A stretch of DNA of 64,000 nt from Bin87 sp965232895. Lineage in GTDB: Bacteria > Chloroflexota > Dehalococcoidia > Lucifugimonadales > UBA3495. Each line of letters starts with the position of its first letter. The first letter of the stretch is position 1. The position numbers and the translations under genes were made by a program. Below are positions 18,967 to 27,842 of the stretch, piece by piece. The notes under the pieces are model-generated. The model had not been told where the DNA came from, made no database searches, and saw nothing but the letters and a program-made list of their open reading frames with translations. The stretch covers positions 2,232,001 through 2,296,000 of the forward strand of contig OZ247430.1 of assembly GCA_965232895.1 (NCBI GenBank), given 5' to 3'.

Positions 18967-20367
18967 ATGCTGCTCACCATCTCCACCACCCATCGTCCCG
19001 CCACCGACCTCGGCTACCTGCTGCACAAGAATCCCGGTCGATTCCAGTCGTTTCAACTGCCCTTTGGTAAGGCTGACGTATTCTATCCCGTAGCGGAGGC
19101 AGAGCGTTGCACCGCCGCCCTCCTGCTGGATATAGACCCGGTGGGTCTGGTGCGGCCCAAGGCCGGCGCGTCCAATTCGGCGGGCTGGCTCCAGCAGTAC
19201 GTAAACGACCGTCCCTACGTCGCTTCATCGCACCTCAGCGTGGCGATTGCTTCGGTGTTCAACAGCGCGCTGGCCGGCAGTTCCAGGGAACGGCCTGAGT
19301 TGGTGGAGCGGCCCATCCCATTGGAAGCCCATCTGCCCACCCTGCCGTCCCGGGAAGGGCCGGAACTCATTGGCCGGTTGTTCGAGCCGTTGGGCTACGC
19401 CGTTGAAATCCAGGAACACCCGCTGGATGGGGACTTTCCCGAGTGGGGCGCCAGTCCCTGCTTTGGTGTGGGCCTCAAGGGGGTGGTGAGGCTGCGGGAC
19501 CTGCTGGCCCACCTCTACGTGCTGCTGCCCGTGCTGGATGACGCCAAGCACTACTGGGTGGGCGACGACGAGGTGGACAAGCTGCTGCGGTTCGGCGCGG
19601 GATGGCTGAGCGATCATCCACATCAGGAACTGATCTCCATCCGTTACCTGAAGCGCCAGCGCAGCCTGGTGCGCCAGGCGTTGGATCGGCTGTCGGATGA
19701 TGGCCAGGCCGGCCCCGACGCTGCTGCCGAGCGTGGCCAACACGATGAGGAGCGTCTCGAAACCCCGCTCCGGTTGGGGGAGCAGCGAATGCAGGCGGTG
19801 CTCGCCGCGCTGCGGGAGGTCAGCGCGACTCGCGTGCTGGACCTGGGCTGCGGAGAAGGCAACCTGTTGCGAGAGTTGCTCAAGGAACCCGCGTTTCGCG
19901 CCATCACCGGCATGGACGTTTCGCACCGGGCCCTGGAAACAGCCCACTCCCGCCTGCGCCTGGACAGCCTGCCCGCCGCCCAGCGGGGAAGGATCACGCT
20001 GCTTCAGGGCTCCCTCACCTACCAGGACCAACGGTTGGCCGGATTCGACGCTGCGGTGGCCATGGAGGTTATCGAGCACATTGACCCGGACCGGCTGGAA
20101 GCATTTGAAGCTGCCGTGTTCGGAGCGGCGCAACCCGGCGCGGTAATCATCACCACGCCCAACTCCGAGTACAACGCCTTGTTCGAAAACCTGCCGCCCG
20201 GTGAGTTCAGGCACCGGGACCACCGCTTCGAGTGGACGCGGCAGCTATTTCAGGATTGGGCCCAAGCGGTCGCCGGTCGCCGGGGCTACGACGTGCGTTT
20301 TCACGGCATCGGCTCCGAACATCCTGAATACGGCGCGCCGACCCAGATGGGGGTGTTCACGCGATGA
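18967..20367 (+). CDS. hen1: Hen1-type RNA 3'-terminal ribose 2'-O-methyltransferase
   Basis: Bacterial Hen1 methylates the 2'-OH of the 3'-terminal nucleotide at an RNA break before Pnkp seals it, so the repaired site cannot be cut again. ATG 18967 gives 466 residues, the usual length for bacterial Hen1 (about 465). The N-terminal half (LTISTTHRPATDLGYLLHKNP, then QSFQLPFGKADVFYP) is the Hen1-specific domain that supports Pnkp. The C-terminal half is a SAM methyltransferase with VLDLGCGEG at residues 290-298. The metal-binding motif is EVIEH at 367-371, with a further conserved His in FRHRDHRFEWTR. These positions match the characterised clostridial enzyme closely. The stop overlaps the pnkp start (ATGA), so the two are translationally coupled. 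An in-frame ORF extends up to 18823 but the extra residues do not resemble Hen1. Confidence 0.95.
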   Translation: MLLTISTTHRPATDLGYLLHKNPGRFQSFQLPFGKADVFYPVAEAERCTAALLLDIDPVGLVRPKAGASNSAGWLQQYVNDRPYVASSHLSVAIASVFNSALAGSSRERPELVERPIPLEAHLPTLPSREGPELIGRLFEPLGYAVEIQEHPLDGDFPEWGASPCFGVGLKGVVRLRDLLAHLYVLLPVLDDAKHYWVGDDEVDKLLRFGAGWLSDHPHQELISIRYLKRQRSLVRQALDRLSDDGQAGPDAAAERGQHDEERLETPLRLGEQRMQAVLAALREVSATRVLDLGCGEGNLLRELLKEPAFRAITGMDVSHRALETAHSRLRLDSLPAAQRGRITLLQGSLTYQDQRLAGFDAAVAMEVIEHIDPDRLEAFEAAVFGAAQPGAVIITTPNSEYNALFENLPPGEFRHRDHRFEWTRQLFQDWAQAVAGRRGYDVRFHGIGSEHPEYGAPTQMGVFTR

Positions 20368-22940
20368 AACTGGAGATCCCCGAATTGTGCCTGGTGGCGC
20401 TGGTTGGACCGTCCGGCTCGGGAAAGTCCACCTTTGCCGCCCGGCACTTCAAACCCACCGAGGTGGTGTCCTCCGACGCCTGCCGGGCCATGGTGGCCGA
20501 CGACCCCAACGACCAGGCGGCCACGCCGGAGGCCTTCGCTCTTCTGAACTTCATCGCATCCACCCGCTTGCGGGCTGGACGCCTCACAGTCATTGACGCT
20601 ACCAGCGTGCAGCCCCAGGCTCGCAAGTCGCTGGTCGGACTGGCGCGGGAGCATGACTGCCTTCCCGTGGCAATCGTGTTGAACATGCCGGAGTCCCTTT
20701 GTCTCGCCCGCAACCGGGAACGCGACGACCGGAACTTCGGCTCCCACGTCGTCCGCCAGCAGGCGCAGCAGTTGCGCCGGTCCTTGCGGGGGCTGAGGCG
20801 GGAAGGCTTTCGTTACGTTTACGTGATCGATTCTCCCGAAGATGTGGAGGCGGCCAGCATCCAGCGGGTGCCGTCGTGGACCAATCGCCAGCATGAGACG
20901 GGGCCCTTCGACGTCATCGGAGACGTACACGGCTGTTTCGACGAACTGGTCTCCCTGCTTGAGCAATTGGGATATCAGGTCACTCAAACGCCGGCGGAGG
21001 GAGGGCCAGACGATGGCTTTTCGGTGTTCCACCCCCAGGGACGCAGGGCCGTTTTCGTCGGCGACCTGGTGGACCGCGGACCCGGTGTGATCAACGTGCT
21101 GAAGCTGGTGATGTCCATGGTGTCGGACGGGACGGCGTTGTGCGTCGCCGGCAACCACGAGTCCAAGCTGGTCCGCAAGCTGAAGGGCCGGAACGTCCAG
21201 GTGTCCCACGGACTGGCGGAGTCCCTCGCGCAACTGGAACTGGAATCGCCGGAATTCCAGCACCAGGCTACGCAGTTCATGGACGGGCTGATCAGTCATT
21301 ACGTGCTGGACGGCGGCAACCTGGTGGTGGCGCACGCGGGAATGAAGGAGGAGTACCAGGGACGGGCCTCCGCGCGGGTCAGGGACTTCTGCCTGTATGG
21401 CGAGACCACCGGGGAGACGGACGAATGGGGCCTGCCCGTGCGCGCCGACTGGGCCGCCGGTTATCGCGGCAAGGCCACGGTGGTCTATGGTCACACGCCG
21501 GTTGCGGAACCCGCGTGGTTGAACCGCACCATCAACGTCGATACCGGCTGCGTCTTCGGAGGACGGCTCACCGCCCTCCGCTATCCCGAAAACGAACTGG
21601 TCTCGGTTCCGGCGGCGCGGGTCCATTACGAGCCGGTGCGGCCCCTGGTTGACGGCGCGCAGGAAGAACCCCGGGTCATTGCGACGAATGACCGCCAGTC
21701 GAATCTGCTGCACATCGACGACGTGATGGGAAAACGCGTGGTGTCGACCCGGCTGCGGGGCAACGTCACCGTCAGGGAGGAACAGGCTGCGGCTGCCCTG
21801 GAGGTGATGAGCCGGTACGCCCTGGACCCCCGGTGGCTGGTGTACCTGCCGCCCACCATCTCCCCTTGCGAAACCAGCAAGCTTCCCGGTCTCCTGGAAC
21901 ACCCCGCCGAGGTTTTCGCTTACTACCGCAACAATGGCGTCTCCAGCGTCGTCTGCGAAGAGAAGCACATGGGGTCGCGGGCCGTCGTCGTGGCGGGCCA
22001 CAGCGCCGACGCCATCAAGCGGCGTTTTGGCATCGCCAGTGACAGCGCCGGCGCATGCTACACCCGAACGGGCCGCAGGTTCTTTGAGGACCTGGCGCTT
22101 GAGGCGCAGTTCCTGGAACGGGTCCGCGCGGCCTGTGGCGAATCCGGCCTCTGGGATGACCTGGAGACCGACTGGCTGCTGCTGGACTGCGAGCTGATGC
22201 CGTGGTCAATGAAGGCGCAGGAACTGGTGGAGGAGCAATACGCGCCGGTTGGAGTGTCCGCTCGCGCCGGGCTGACGGCGGCGCAAATTCTCCTGCGGGA
22301 GGCGTCGGCACGGGGAGTGGACACCGGCGAAGCCCTGGCGTTGGTCGACGAGCGGCTCAATCTTGCCCAACTCTATCGTGATGCCTACACCAGGTATTGC
22401 TGGCCGGTAGCCTCACTGGATGACATCAAGCTCGCGCCTTTCCATCTGATGGCGAGCGAGGGAGCCGTCCATTCTAGCAAGGACCACCTTTGGCACCTCG
22501 CTATGGCCGAGCGCCTGCGCCAGGCCGATCCCGGGTTGTTCAGGTTAACGGGCCACCGGGAGGTAAACCTCGGCTCGCGCGAAGAGGAGGATGCCGTTCG
22601 CTGGTGGGAAGAATTGACCGCCGTGGGAGGAGAGGGAATGGTGGTGAAGCCGACTGGCTTCGTCGCCACCGGCCAGCGGGGCCTGGTGCAGCCCGCGATG
22701 AAATGCCGGGGTGGGGAGTACCTGCGCATCATCTACGGCCCCGAATATACCCTCCCCGACAATTTAGAACGCCTGCGTGGACGCGGCCTCTCCGCCAAGC
22801 GGTCGCTGGCGCTGCGGGAATTCGTGCTGGGTCTGGAGGGATTGCAGCGTTTCGTTGACCGGGAACCGCTGTATAGAGTCCACGAGTGCGCCTTCGCGGT
22901 CCTGGCTCTGGAAAGCGAGCCGGTTGACCCACGCCTGTAA
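20364..22940 (+). CDS. pnkp: Pnkp: polynucleotide kinase, phosphatase and RNA ligase
   Basis: A three-domain RNA end-healing and sealing enzyme of 858 residues (family about 850-870). The N-terminal 5'-OH polynucleotide kinase has Walker A GPSGSGKST with K21 and S22. The central 2',3'-phosphatase of the binuclear metallophosphoesterase type has GDVHG with D187 and H189, then GDLVDRGPG and GNHE. The C-terminal adenylyltransferase ligase-like domain has the nucleotidyl motif EKHMGSR, with the candidate adenylated lysine at K534. It starts inside the hen1 stop codon. Together the pair forms the Pnkp/Hen1 system that repairs RNAs, chiefly tRNAs, cut by ribotoxins. The window also holds several RNA-cutting toxin candidates (HicA, YafQ-like, PIN), a plausible but unproven source of substrates. 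Confidence 0.95.
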   Translation: MKLEIPELCLVALVGPSGSGKSTFAARHFKPTEVVSSDACRAMVADDPNDQAATPEAFALLNFIASTRLRAGRLTVIDATSVQPQARKSLVGLAREHDCLPVAIVLNMPESLCLARNRERDDRNFGSHVVRQQAQQLRRSLRGLRREGFRYVYVIDSPEDVEAASIQRVPSWTNRQHETGPFDVIGDVHGCFDELVSLLEQLGYQVTQTPAEGGPDDGFSVFHPQGRRAVFVGDLVDRGPGVINVLKLVMSMVSDGTALCVAGNHESKLVRKLKGRNVQVSHGLAESLAQLELESPEFQHQATQFMDGLISHYVLDGGNLVVAHAGMKEEYQGRASARVRDFCLYGETTGETDEWGLPVRADWAAGYRGKATVVYGHTPVAEPAWLNRTINVDTGCVFGGRLTALRYPENELVSVPAARVHYEPVRPLVDGAQEEPRVIATNDRQSNLLHIDDVMGKRVVSTRLRGNVTVREEQAAAALEVMSRYALDPRWLVYLPPTISPCETSKLPGLLEHPAEVFAYYRNNGVSSVVCEEKHMGSRAVVVAGHSADAIKRRFGIASDSAGACYTRTGRRFFEDLALEAQFLERVRAACGESGLWDDLETDWLLLDCELMPWSMKAQELVEEQYAPVGVSARAGLTAAQILLREASARGVDTGEALALVDERLNLAQLYRDAYTRYCWPVASLDDIKLAPFHLMASEGAVHSSKDHLWHLAMAERLRQADPGLFRLTGHREVNLGSREEEDAVRWWEELTAVGGEGMVVKPTGFVATGQRGLVQPAMKCRGGEYLRIIYGPEYTLPDNLERLRGRGLSAKRSLALREFVLGLEGLQRFVDREPLYRVHECAFAVLALESEPVDPRL

Positions 22941-22971
22941 ATCGCCCGCGTGGCCGGCGGCAAGGCCAATT

Positions 22972-23106
22972 TCAATCCGCCATGCAGCTGGCACAGAAGT
23001 AATCGCAGTACGGTAGGAAACCTGCCAGATTTCCCAGGAAGTCCAGAATAGCTTGCTGTTCAGACAGGACTATATCCGTCCCGCAGGCTCCGCAAAAGGT
23101 GACAAT
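22972..23106 (-). pseudogene. Small zinc-ribbon-like ORF, no normal start
   Basis: A 44-residue frame with CGAC near the start and CASC near the end, a pattern suggesting a treble-clef or zinc-ribbon fold: FCGACGTDIVLSEQQ, then PYCDYFCASCMAD. The only in-frame start candidate after the upstream TAA is ATT at 23106, so it is either a remnant or starts unusually. It is the last of three genes in a minus-strand cluster whose other members carry frameshifts. It is too short for standard gene calling, and the function is unknown. Confidence 0.35.
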
Positions 23107-23202
23107 GCCTTAGGTCGTGCTCAGGGTTTCCTCAGAATTAGGTAAGCCCCTGAGAAGGGTCAGAGTTTTGATTGCGGTTACCTTCATTGCGGCTTGGGCG
23201 CT

Positions 23203-23574
23203 TCACAGCTCGATGATCGTGTCGGGATCGGAGAATGCCCGCTTGAACTCGGCGTACTCCAACAGGGGATTTTCCCTGATGATCCCCAGGATGCCAGCGA
23301 TGGCGCCGTCCAACTGGTGATCGTTGCCCGTCTCCACCGCCTGGTGCAGCGCCTTGTAGAACTCCTTCAGGCTTTCTTTTCTTTCGGCAAACCGGTACTC
23401 GAAGTAGGGCTATCAGGGTCTCCTGTTCCGTCTTCAGGGCGTCAAGGAAAGCCTGATAATTGGCGCGGATCCATTCCCGTTGGGTCTTCTCCTCCTCTTG
23501 CTTCTTCAGTAGTCGGCGCCCGCCTGCAAGATTTCCGAGGTCCCAAGGTACGCTATGTGCCAGTATGAACTCAT
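23203..23574 (-). pseudogene. Small helical hypothetical protein, frameshifted
   Basis: Reading three frames in turn gives a coherent protein. MSSYWHIAYLGTSEILQAGA starts at ATG 23574, then LKKQEEEKTQREWIRANYQAF and FLDALKTEQETLIAL follow. After a second shift near 23410 comes YFEYRFAERKESLKEFYKAL, ending AFSDPDTIIEL with a stop at 23203. At least two frame changes (near 23515 and 23410) break it. The ATG overlaps the upstream gene's stop (ATGA), showing the two were once coupled. It is helical and charged, with no recognised domain. Confidence 0.5.
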
Positions 23575-24500
23575 GCCTGCAACACCCTTTGCTGTTCGGG
23601 CGTAAGCGCCGGCTGCTCCAGGAGTTCGGCCAGCGTGTGGGCCAGCTTGTCGACACGGTGGAGGTCTTCGATATTGTCCTCGTCACTCACCTGGAGTTGC
23701 CCGGTTAATGACGACCTGGCGTTCAGGATGGACTCTTCCAGCTCGTCGATTCGTTTCCCGCCGACGGTCATTACGGCGGCCTGCTCACGCATCCGGACCT
23801 CGGCTCGGGCAAAGTCTTTGAGAGCTAGTTCAACCTTCCCCTTCAGTTGGCTGGCTTTCCATTGACCCCACGCGGCTGCCCCGATCCCGATGGGTAATGC
23901 CACTACGTTGGCTGACAAAGCCAGGGCGCTCAGTCCTCCCGCCATTCCCGCGCCTCCGGCGGAAGCGCTCCACCTCCCAACCAGGCGAGTCTGGCGCTGT
24001 GGGCGGCGGCGCCGGTGAGGCCCGCTATGGGCGCTCCCGTTGAGGCGACCCCGAAGATGCCCGCCGCGGTGTACATCCGGTACCAGAAAGGCAATCCTGC
24101 CAGCCACGGTGACGGTCGCAGCTCCGGCCGCGCCGGCGATTCCGGCGGTTCCCCTACCGACGGATTTGAGGGTCGCCTGATGGAGGTCCTGCCAGTGGAG
24201 GATGGTCACGTCGGGGATGGAAGCATTCAGCTCCTCGAATTCCCGGTGCTTCACCTTGGCCTTCTGGAGAAATTCAGCAGCCTCCTTGAGGCCCTCCAGG
24301 TAGTTCACCCTGAACTCGCCGAATTGCTTGGCCTGTCGGTTGAATCCGTTGGCTGTGGCCTTGACGCTGGCCTCAGTCTCCCGGCACTTCTCCAACGCTT
24401 CGTCGTGTATCTTCTTCCACTTGCGCACCTTCAGGGTGCTGTGGACCGTCGAACCTATGGAAATGCCAGCGGCAGCCAGCCCTATGGCGACTAATGGCAA
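23571..24500 (-). pseudogene. Hypothetical membrane/coiled-coil protein, frameshifted
   Basis: ATG 24500 gives an N-terminal hydrophobic segment (VAIGLAAAGISIGSTVHSTL). A long charged helical region follows, then a Gly/Ala-rich hydrophobic middle and a C-terminal coiled coil with VGGKRIDELEESILNARSSL. Between about 24120 and 23965 the annotated frame reads Arg/His-rich nonsense. The other frame there reads PFWYRMYTAAGIFGVASTG and AHSARLAWLGGGA, which fits the membrane region. So two compensating frameshifts flank this segment. The family is not recognised; the general build (membrane hairpin between coiled coils) resembles many uncharacterised bacterial proteins. Decay is more likely than sequencing error because the next gene is broken too. 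Confidence 0.55.
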
Positions 24501-25143
24501 AGGATGCTTGCGATCCTATCCCGGTGGCATCCCCAAACCGCACGTCTCCGCTTCTTTGTATGCAGCCACGCGGCCAGTGCCCCTTTCTGGTTGACCTCCC
24601 TTTTCGTTCCGTATTGGCCGATAGTAAGACATACCATGCGGTGGGTCAATCGCGTTCTAGCATTACAACGACAGTTAACATGACAAGATAATTGGGAAGT
24701 TGGGGCAGGTGAGGCCGGGAAGTGGAAGCGGCTGTTTTCGAGCAGGTTTACCAGGGGTATGGGCGCTGGACGGCAGCGACTTTCCCAAGCAGGGTCGGAC
24801 CCGTAACTTAATTCCGTCGCTGCACCCAATGCCGGTGGGCAACCTGTTCACTTGCCAACTTGAGCAAAGAAGAATCCACAGCAGACCCTGAGATGACCTA
24901 TGGAATCTGAGAGCGATGCAAGCGACTGACATTTTTTGAGGCGGTCTCCTTTCAAAAGCAGCCGAGCAGGTGAAACGACGGACAAAATGACACAATACAA
25001 TCGGTGGCTACCGCAGGTAACGTCCATTGACGAAGACACGCCGTATCACAGATACCTCGCAGTATCTGTGTTTGGTGTCAAGGTATGTTCAGGCGCGGGC
25101 GCGGGGCCTATTCAAAGTCTCTGACGGTGGCCTGCAACCCCCA
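24501..25143. other. Gene-free stretch
   Basis: About 640 bp upstream of the minus-strand pseudogene cluster and downstream of dinB. The short frames here look like no protein I know and are not supported by ribosome sites. It presumably held the promoter of the decayed operon. No clear promoter, RNA gene or repeat was seen. Confidence 0.4.
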
Positions 25144-25224
25144 CCGTCATTCCCGCTTTCGCGGGAATCCAGCACGTTTCCATTAGCGGAGGTCTCTGGA
25201 TTCCTGCTTCCGCAGGAATGACGG
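25144..25224. repeat. Double-hairpin repeat related to the MITE core
   Basis: CCGTCATTCC opens and GGAATGACGG closes this 81-bp segment. It has two hairpins (TTCCCGCTTTCGCGGGAA and ATTCCTGCTTCCGCAGGAAT) like those inside the MITEs, but lacks the AGGGCAATCGCA ends. It may be a separate short family or a MITE core. Confidence 0.55.
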
Positions 25225-25272
25225 ATTAACAATGACGGATTAACTTTGAAAGGGGCCTGGCGTGGACGGCTA

Positions 25273-25300
25273 CGGGATTGCCGTGCTGCGCTCGCGATGA
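25273..25300 (-). repeat. One arm of the GTCATTGCGAGCGC repeat
   Basis: GGATTGCCGTGCTGCGCTCG followed by CGATGAC is the reverse complement of the arm seen at 35241 (GTCATTGCGAGCGCAGCGCG, then GCAATCCC). This type of short interspersed repeat also occurs at 31419-31462. Only one arm is present here, directly downstream of dinB. Confidence 0.45.
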
Positions 25301-25318
25301 CAGACTGGGCAGAGGTTT

Positions 25319-26431
25319 TTAGAGAATCAGCCGCTGCTGGGCGGCTACGGGCTCCGGCGATGCGTCGTCGGGGCCCTCTTTTGGGGTGAAGCCGGACACG
25401 CCGACGCCCAGCAGCCGGAAGGCTCGGTCGGGAGCCAGTTCCCGTTCCAGCAGCATCCACGCGGTGGACACGACGGCCGCTTCCTCGTCCGTGGGCGCCG
25501 GCAGGGTGGTCTGGCGGGTGAAGGTGGTGAAGTCGGAAAGGCGCATCTTGACGGTGACGGTGCGGGCGACCAGTCCCTTGCGGGATACCGACCCGGCGAC
25601 GCGGCCGGACAGGCGCTCGATAATCGACCGCAGGTTGGCGCGCTCTTCGTCGGAGTTGCCGGGGAGATCACCGGCGAAGGTGGTCTCGGCGCTGATGGAC
25701 TTGGCCTCGCGGGAGGTCTGGACGGGATCATGGTCGATGCCCCGGGCGCGGTCGCGGATGCTGTCGCCGCGCCTCCCGAAGTGGCGGGCGAACCAGGCAT
25801 CGGGCATCTCGGCCAGCTGACCGATGGTGTCCACTCCCTCGTCGTGCAAACGGGCGGCGGACTTGGGGCCTACGCCCACCAGCTTGCCCACGGCCAGCGG
25901 AGCCAGGAATTCGGCCTCGCCGCCGACGGGCACGACCACCAGGCCGTCGGGTTTCTGCAGGTCCGAGGCGATCTTGGCCACGGTCTTGCCGGAGCCCAGG
26001 CCCACGGAGACGGTGAGGCCGGTCTCGGCGGAAACCCGCTCCTTGATGTCAATGGCGATGGCAATGGGGGAGCGGTCGGCGGCGGCCTCGGTGACGTCCA
26101 GGTAGGCCTCGTCCAGGGACACGGGCTGGATCACCTCGGTGACGTCGCGGAAGATGTCCATGATCTGGCCGGACATCTCACGGTAGCGGTCAAAGCGCGG
26201 ACGCACGATGATGCCATCGGGACACTGGCGCACGGCGGTGGCCATGGGCATTGCCGAGTGAACGCCGAACCGCCGCGCCTCGTAGGACGCCGTGGCGACC
26301 ACACCCCGTCCCTCGGGCCGCCCACCCACCAGGACGGGCAGGCCGCGCAGCTCGGGGTTGTCCAGTTGTTCCACGGCGGCGTAGAAGGCGTCCAGGTCGG
26401 CGTGGATGATGTGACGACGAGACGGGGACAT
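25319..26431 (-). CDS. dinB: DNA polymerase IV (Y-family translesion polymerase)
   Basis: An error-prone Y-family polymerase that copies past DNA lesions, in the cytoplasm with the beta clamp. The 370 residues are close to the family norm (about 350-400). The palm motif ADLDAFYAAVE carries catalytic D12, with Y17 at the steric-gate position. The second motif SLDEAYLD gives D107 and E108. A helix-hairpin-helix region (LVGVGPKSAARLHDEGVDTIGQLAE) and the little-finger domain (ISAETTFAGDL, then VTVKMRLSDFTTFTRQTTL) follow in the normal order. It stands alone on the minus strand downstream of the ABC transporter genes. The tail ends AAQQRLIL with no strong clamp-binding motif that I would trust. 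Confidence 0.96.
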   Translation of the reverse strand: MSPSRRHIIHADLDAFYAAVEQLDNPELRGLPVLVGGRPEGRGVVATASYEARRFGVHSAMPMATAVRQCPDGIIVRPRFDRYREMSGQIMDIFRDVTEVIQPVSLDEAYLDVTEAAADRSPIAIAIDIKERVSAETGLTVSVGLGSGKTVAKIASDLQKPDGLVVVPVGGEAEFLAPLAVGKLVGVGPKSAARLHDEGVDTIGQLAEMPDAWFARHFGRRGDSIRDRARGIDHDPVQTSREAKSISAETTFAGDLPGNSDEERANLRSIIERLSGRVAGSVSRKGLVARTVTVKMRLSDFTTFTRQTTLPAPTDEEAAVVSTAWMLLERELAPDRAFRLLGVGVSGFTPKEGPDDASPEPVAAQQRLIL

Positions 26432-26705
26432 GGGGTCCCAAACCTGATGTCATTGCCCGAGGTTGTACCGTGATCCTACTGATCGCGGGATCCAAAGTCG
26501 ACGAATTTTTCGTGAAGTGTCGAACGGGCGTCTAACGACCGGTCGGCGCTCGACTGCTCGCTAAACTTAACCAGTGCCCCGGGGAGAACGCAACACGGCA
26601 CAACAATGGGCCAATGGAAAGGGCCGACGCTTTTCGGTGAGTTTGCGACCCTCCAATAACCCTCGGCCCTCGCAGGTTTCAAGGCAAATGCCCGTGAGGC
26701 TATTG
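26432..26705. other. Intergenic stretch between dinB and the ABC permease
   Basis: About 270 bp containing no gene I can support. It should hold the dinB promoter on the minus strand and the end of the transporter operon. No LexA-type box or strong terminator hairpin was recognised. Confidence 0.35.
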
Positions 26706-27761
26706 CTACTCCAGCTGCCGCAGCCTCGGGTCCAGGGCATCCCTCAGCCAGTCACCGAACAGGTTCAGTGACAGCACCGTCGCGAATATCGCCAGTCCCG
26801 GCAGCGACGAAATCCACCACGCGATTGCGATCCGGTCCCGGCCCTCGGAGAGCATGGATCCCCACGCTGGCGTCGGAGGCGGCACGCCTGCTCCCAGGAA
26901 GCTGAGGGCGGCCTCCAGCAGGATGACCACACCCACCAGCAGGGTTGCCACCACGATCACGCTGTTGGCTATCCCCGGCAGGATGTGGACTATCATGATG
27001 CGAATTGTGCCCGCCCCGGCCACGCGGGCCAACGCGACGTAGTCCGCGGTCTTGACGCGCAGCACCTCCCCCCGCGTCACGCGGGTGAAGAGCGGCCAGA
27101 TGGCTATCGCCATGATCACGATGATCAGCTGGAATGATGGCCCAAGGGCCACAACCAATACGAGGGCGACCAGGATCAGCGGGAGCGCAAGTATGATGTC
27201 CACCATGCGCATTACGACCTCGTCGACCCACCCGCCGTACCATCCGGCGGTCAGGCCGAGCACCGTGCCCATCGTACCACCTACCAGCAACGTCAGGCCG
27301 GCCATCACCAGGGAAACGCGCGCGCCATGGATAATCCGGGTAAACAGATCCCGTCCCAAGTGGTCGGTACCCAGGAAATAAAGCGTGTCGATGCCTTCGC
27401 TGACGACCACATCCAGCTTATCGCCGATAACCGCGTTGGGGTCTATCTGCTTGGCGTTGTACTCGGTGATCTGCGTTTTCCGCAGTTCGATGTTGCTGGG
27501 GTTGATTACCGCCACCACCTCTTTGGTTACGATCACGGGCGGAACGGGCTCGTACGCCCAGAACCCCGGTTGAAGACGGTGGTTCGGGTCCCCTACATTG
27601 GGGTCGTACGGGGATATCCAGTCGGCGGTGATGCCAGCCACCACGACCATTGTCAGGATAAACACTGGAATGATCAGCACCGGGCGGCGCCAGCGCGCCA
27701 TGCTCCGTAGCGCCCGCACGATGACGGGTGGGGCGGGAGAAAGAGTTGTAGCGTTGGCCAT
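26706..27761 (-). CDS. dppC: Peptide/nickel-type ABC transporter permease (DppC/OppC family)
   Basis: An inner-membrane permease of a type 1 importer for peptides or related solutes. It has an N-terminal membrane helix (PVLIIPVFILTMVVVAGI), then a long extracytoplasmic loop of about 100 residues. The BPD_transp_1 core carries about five helices and the ATPase-contact loop region (EAALSFLGAGVPPPTPAWG) characteristic of DppC. At 351 residues it is slightly longer than the usual about 300 because of the loop. GGAG lies 7 nt before the ATG at 27761. It follows dppB with an 81-bp gap and closes the operon; no ATPase gene follows. Confidence 0.93.
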   Translation of the reverse strand: MANATTLSPAPPVIVRALRSMARWRRPVLIIPVFILTMVVVAGITADWISPYDPNVGDPNHRLQPGFWAYEPVPPVIVTKEVVAVINPSNIELRKTQITEYNAKQIDPNAVIGDKLDVVVSEGIDTLYFLGTDHLGRDLFTRIIHGARVSLVMAGLTLLVGGTMGTVLGLTAGWYGGWVDEVVMRMVDIILALPLILVALVLVVALGPSFQLIIVIMAIAIWPLFTRVTRGEVLRVKTADYVALARVAGAGTIRIMIVHILPGIANSVIVVATLLVGVVILLEAALSFLGAGVPPPTPAWGSMLSEGRDRIAIAWWISSLPGLAIFATVLSLNLFGDWLRDALDPRLRQLE

Positions 27762-27842
27762 TTAACTTCTCCGGGCCTTCTCAGGAGACGTGGATCCTCG
27801 GCGCGGCGTGGGACCGTTTCACTCGCTGAGAATCCGTATCTC

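Noticed and set aside
20301..22001. A 566-codon antisense frame over pnkp
   Set aside because: pnkp has all catalytic motifs in the plus frame; the antisense product has none.
24491..24829. A 112-codon minus-strand frame upstream of the decayed operon
   Set aside because: No homology, poor composition and no ribosome site; it covers the presumed promoter region.
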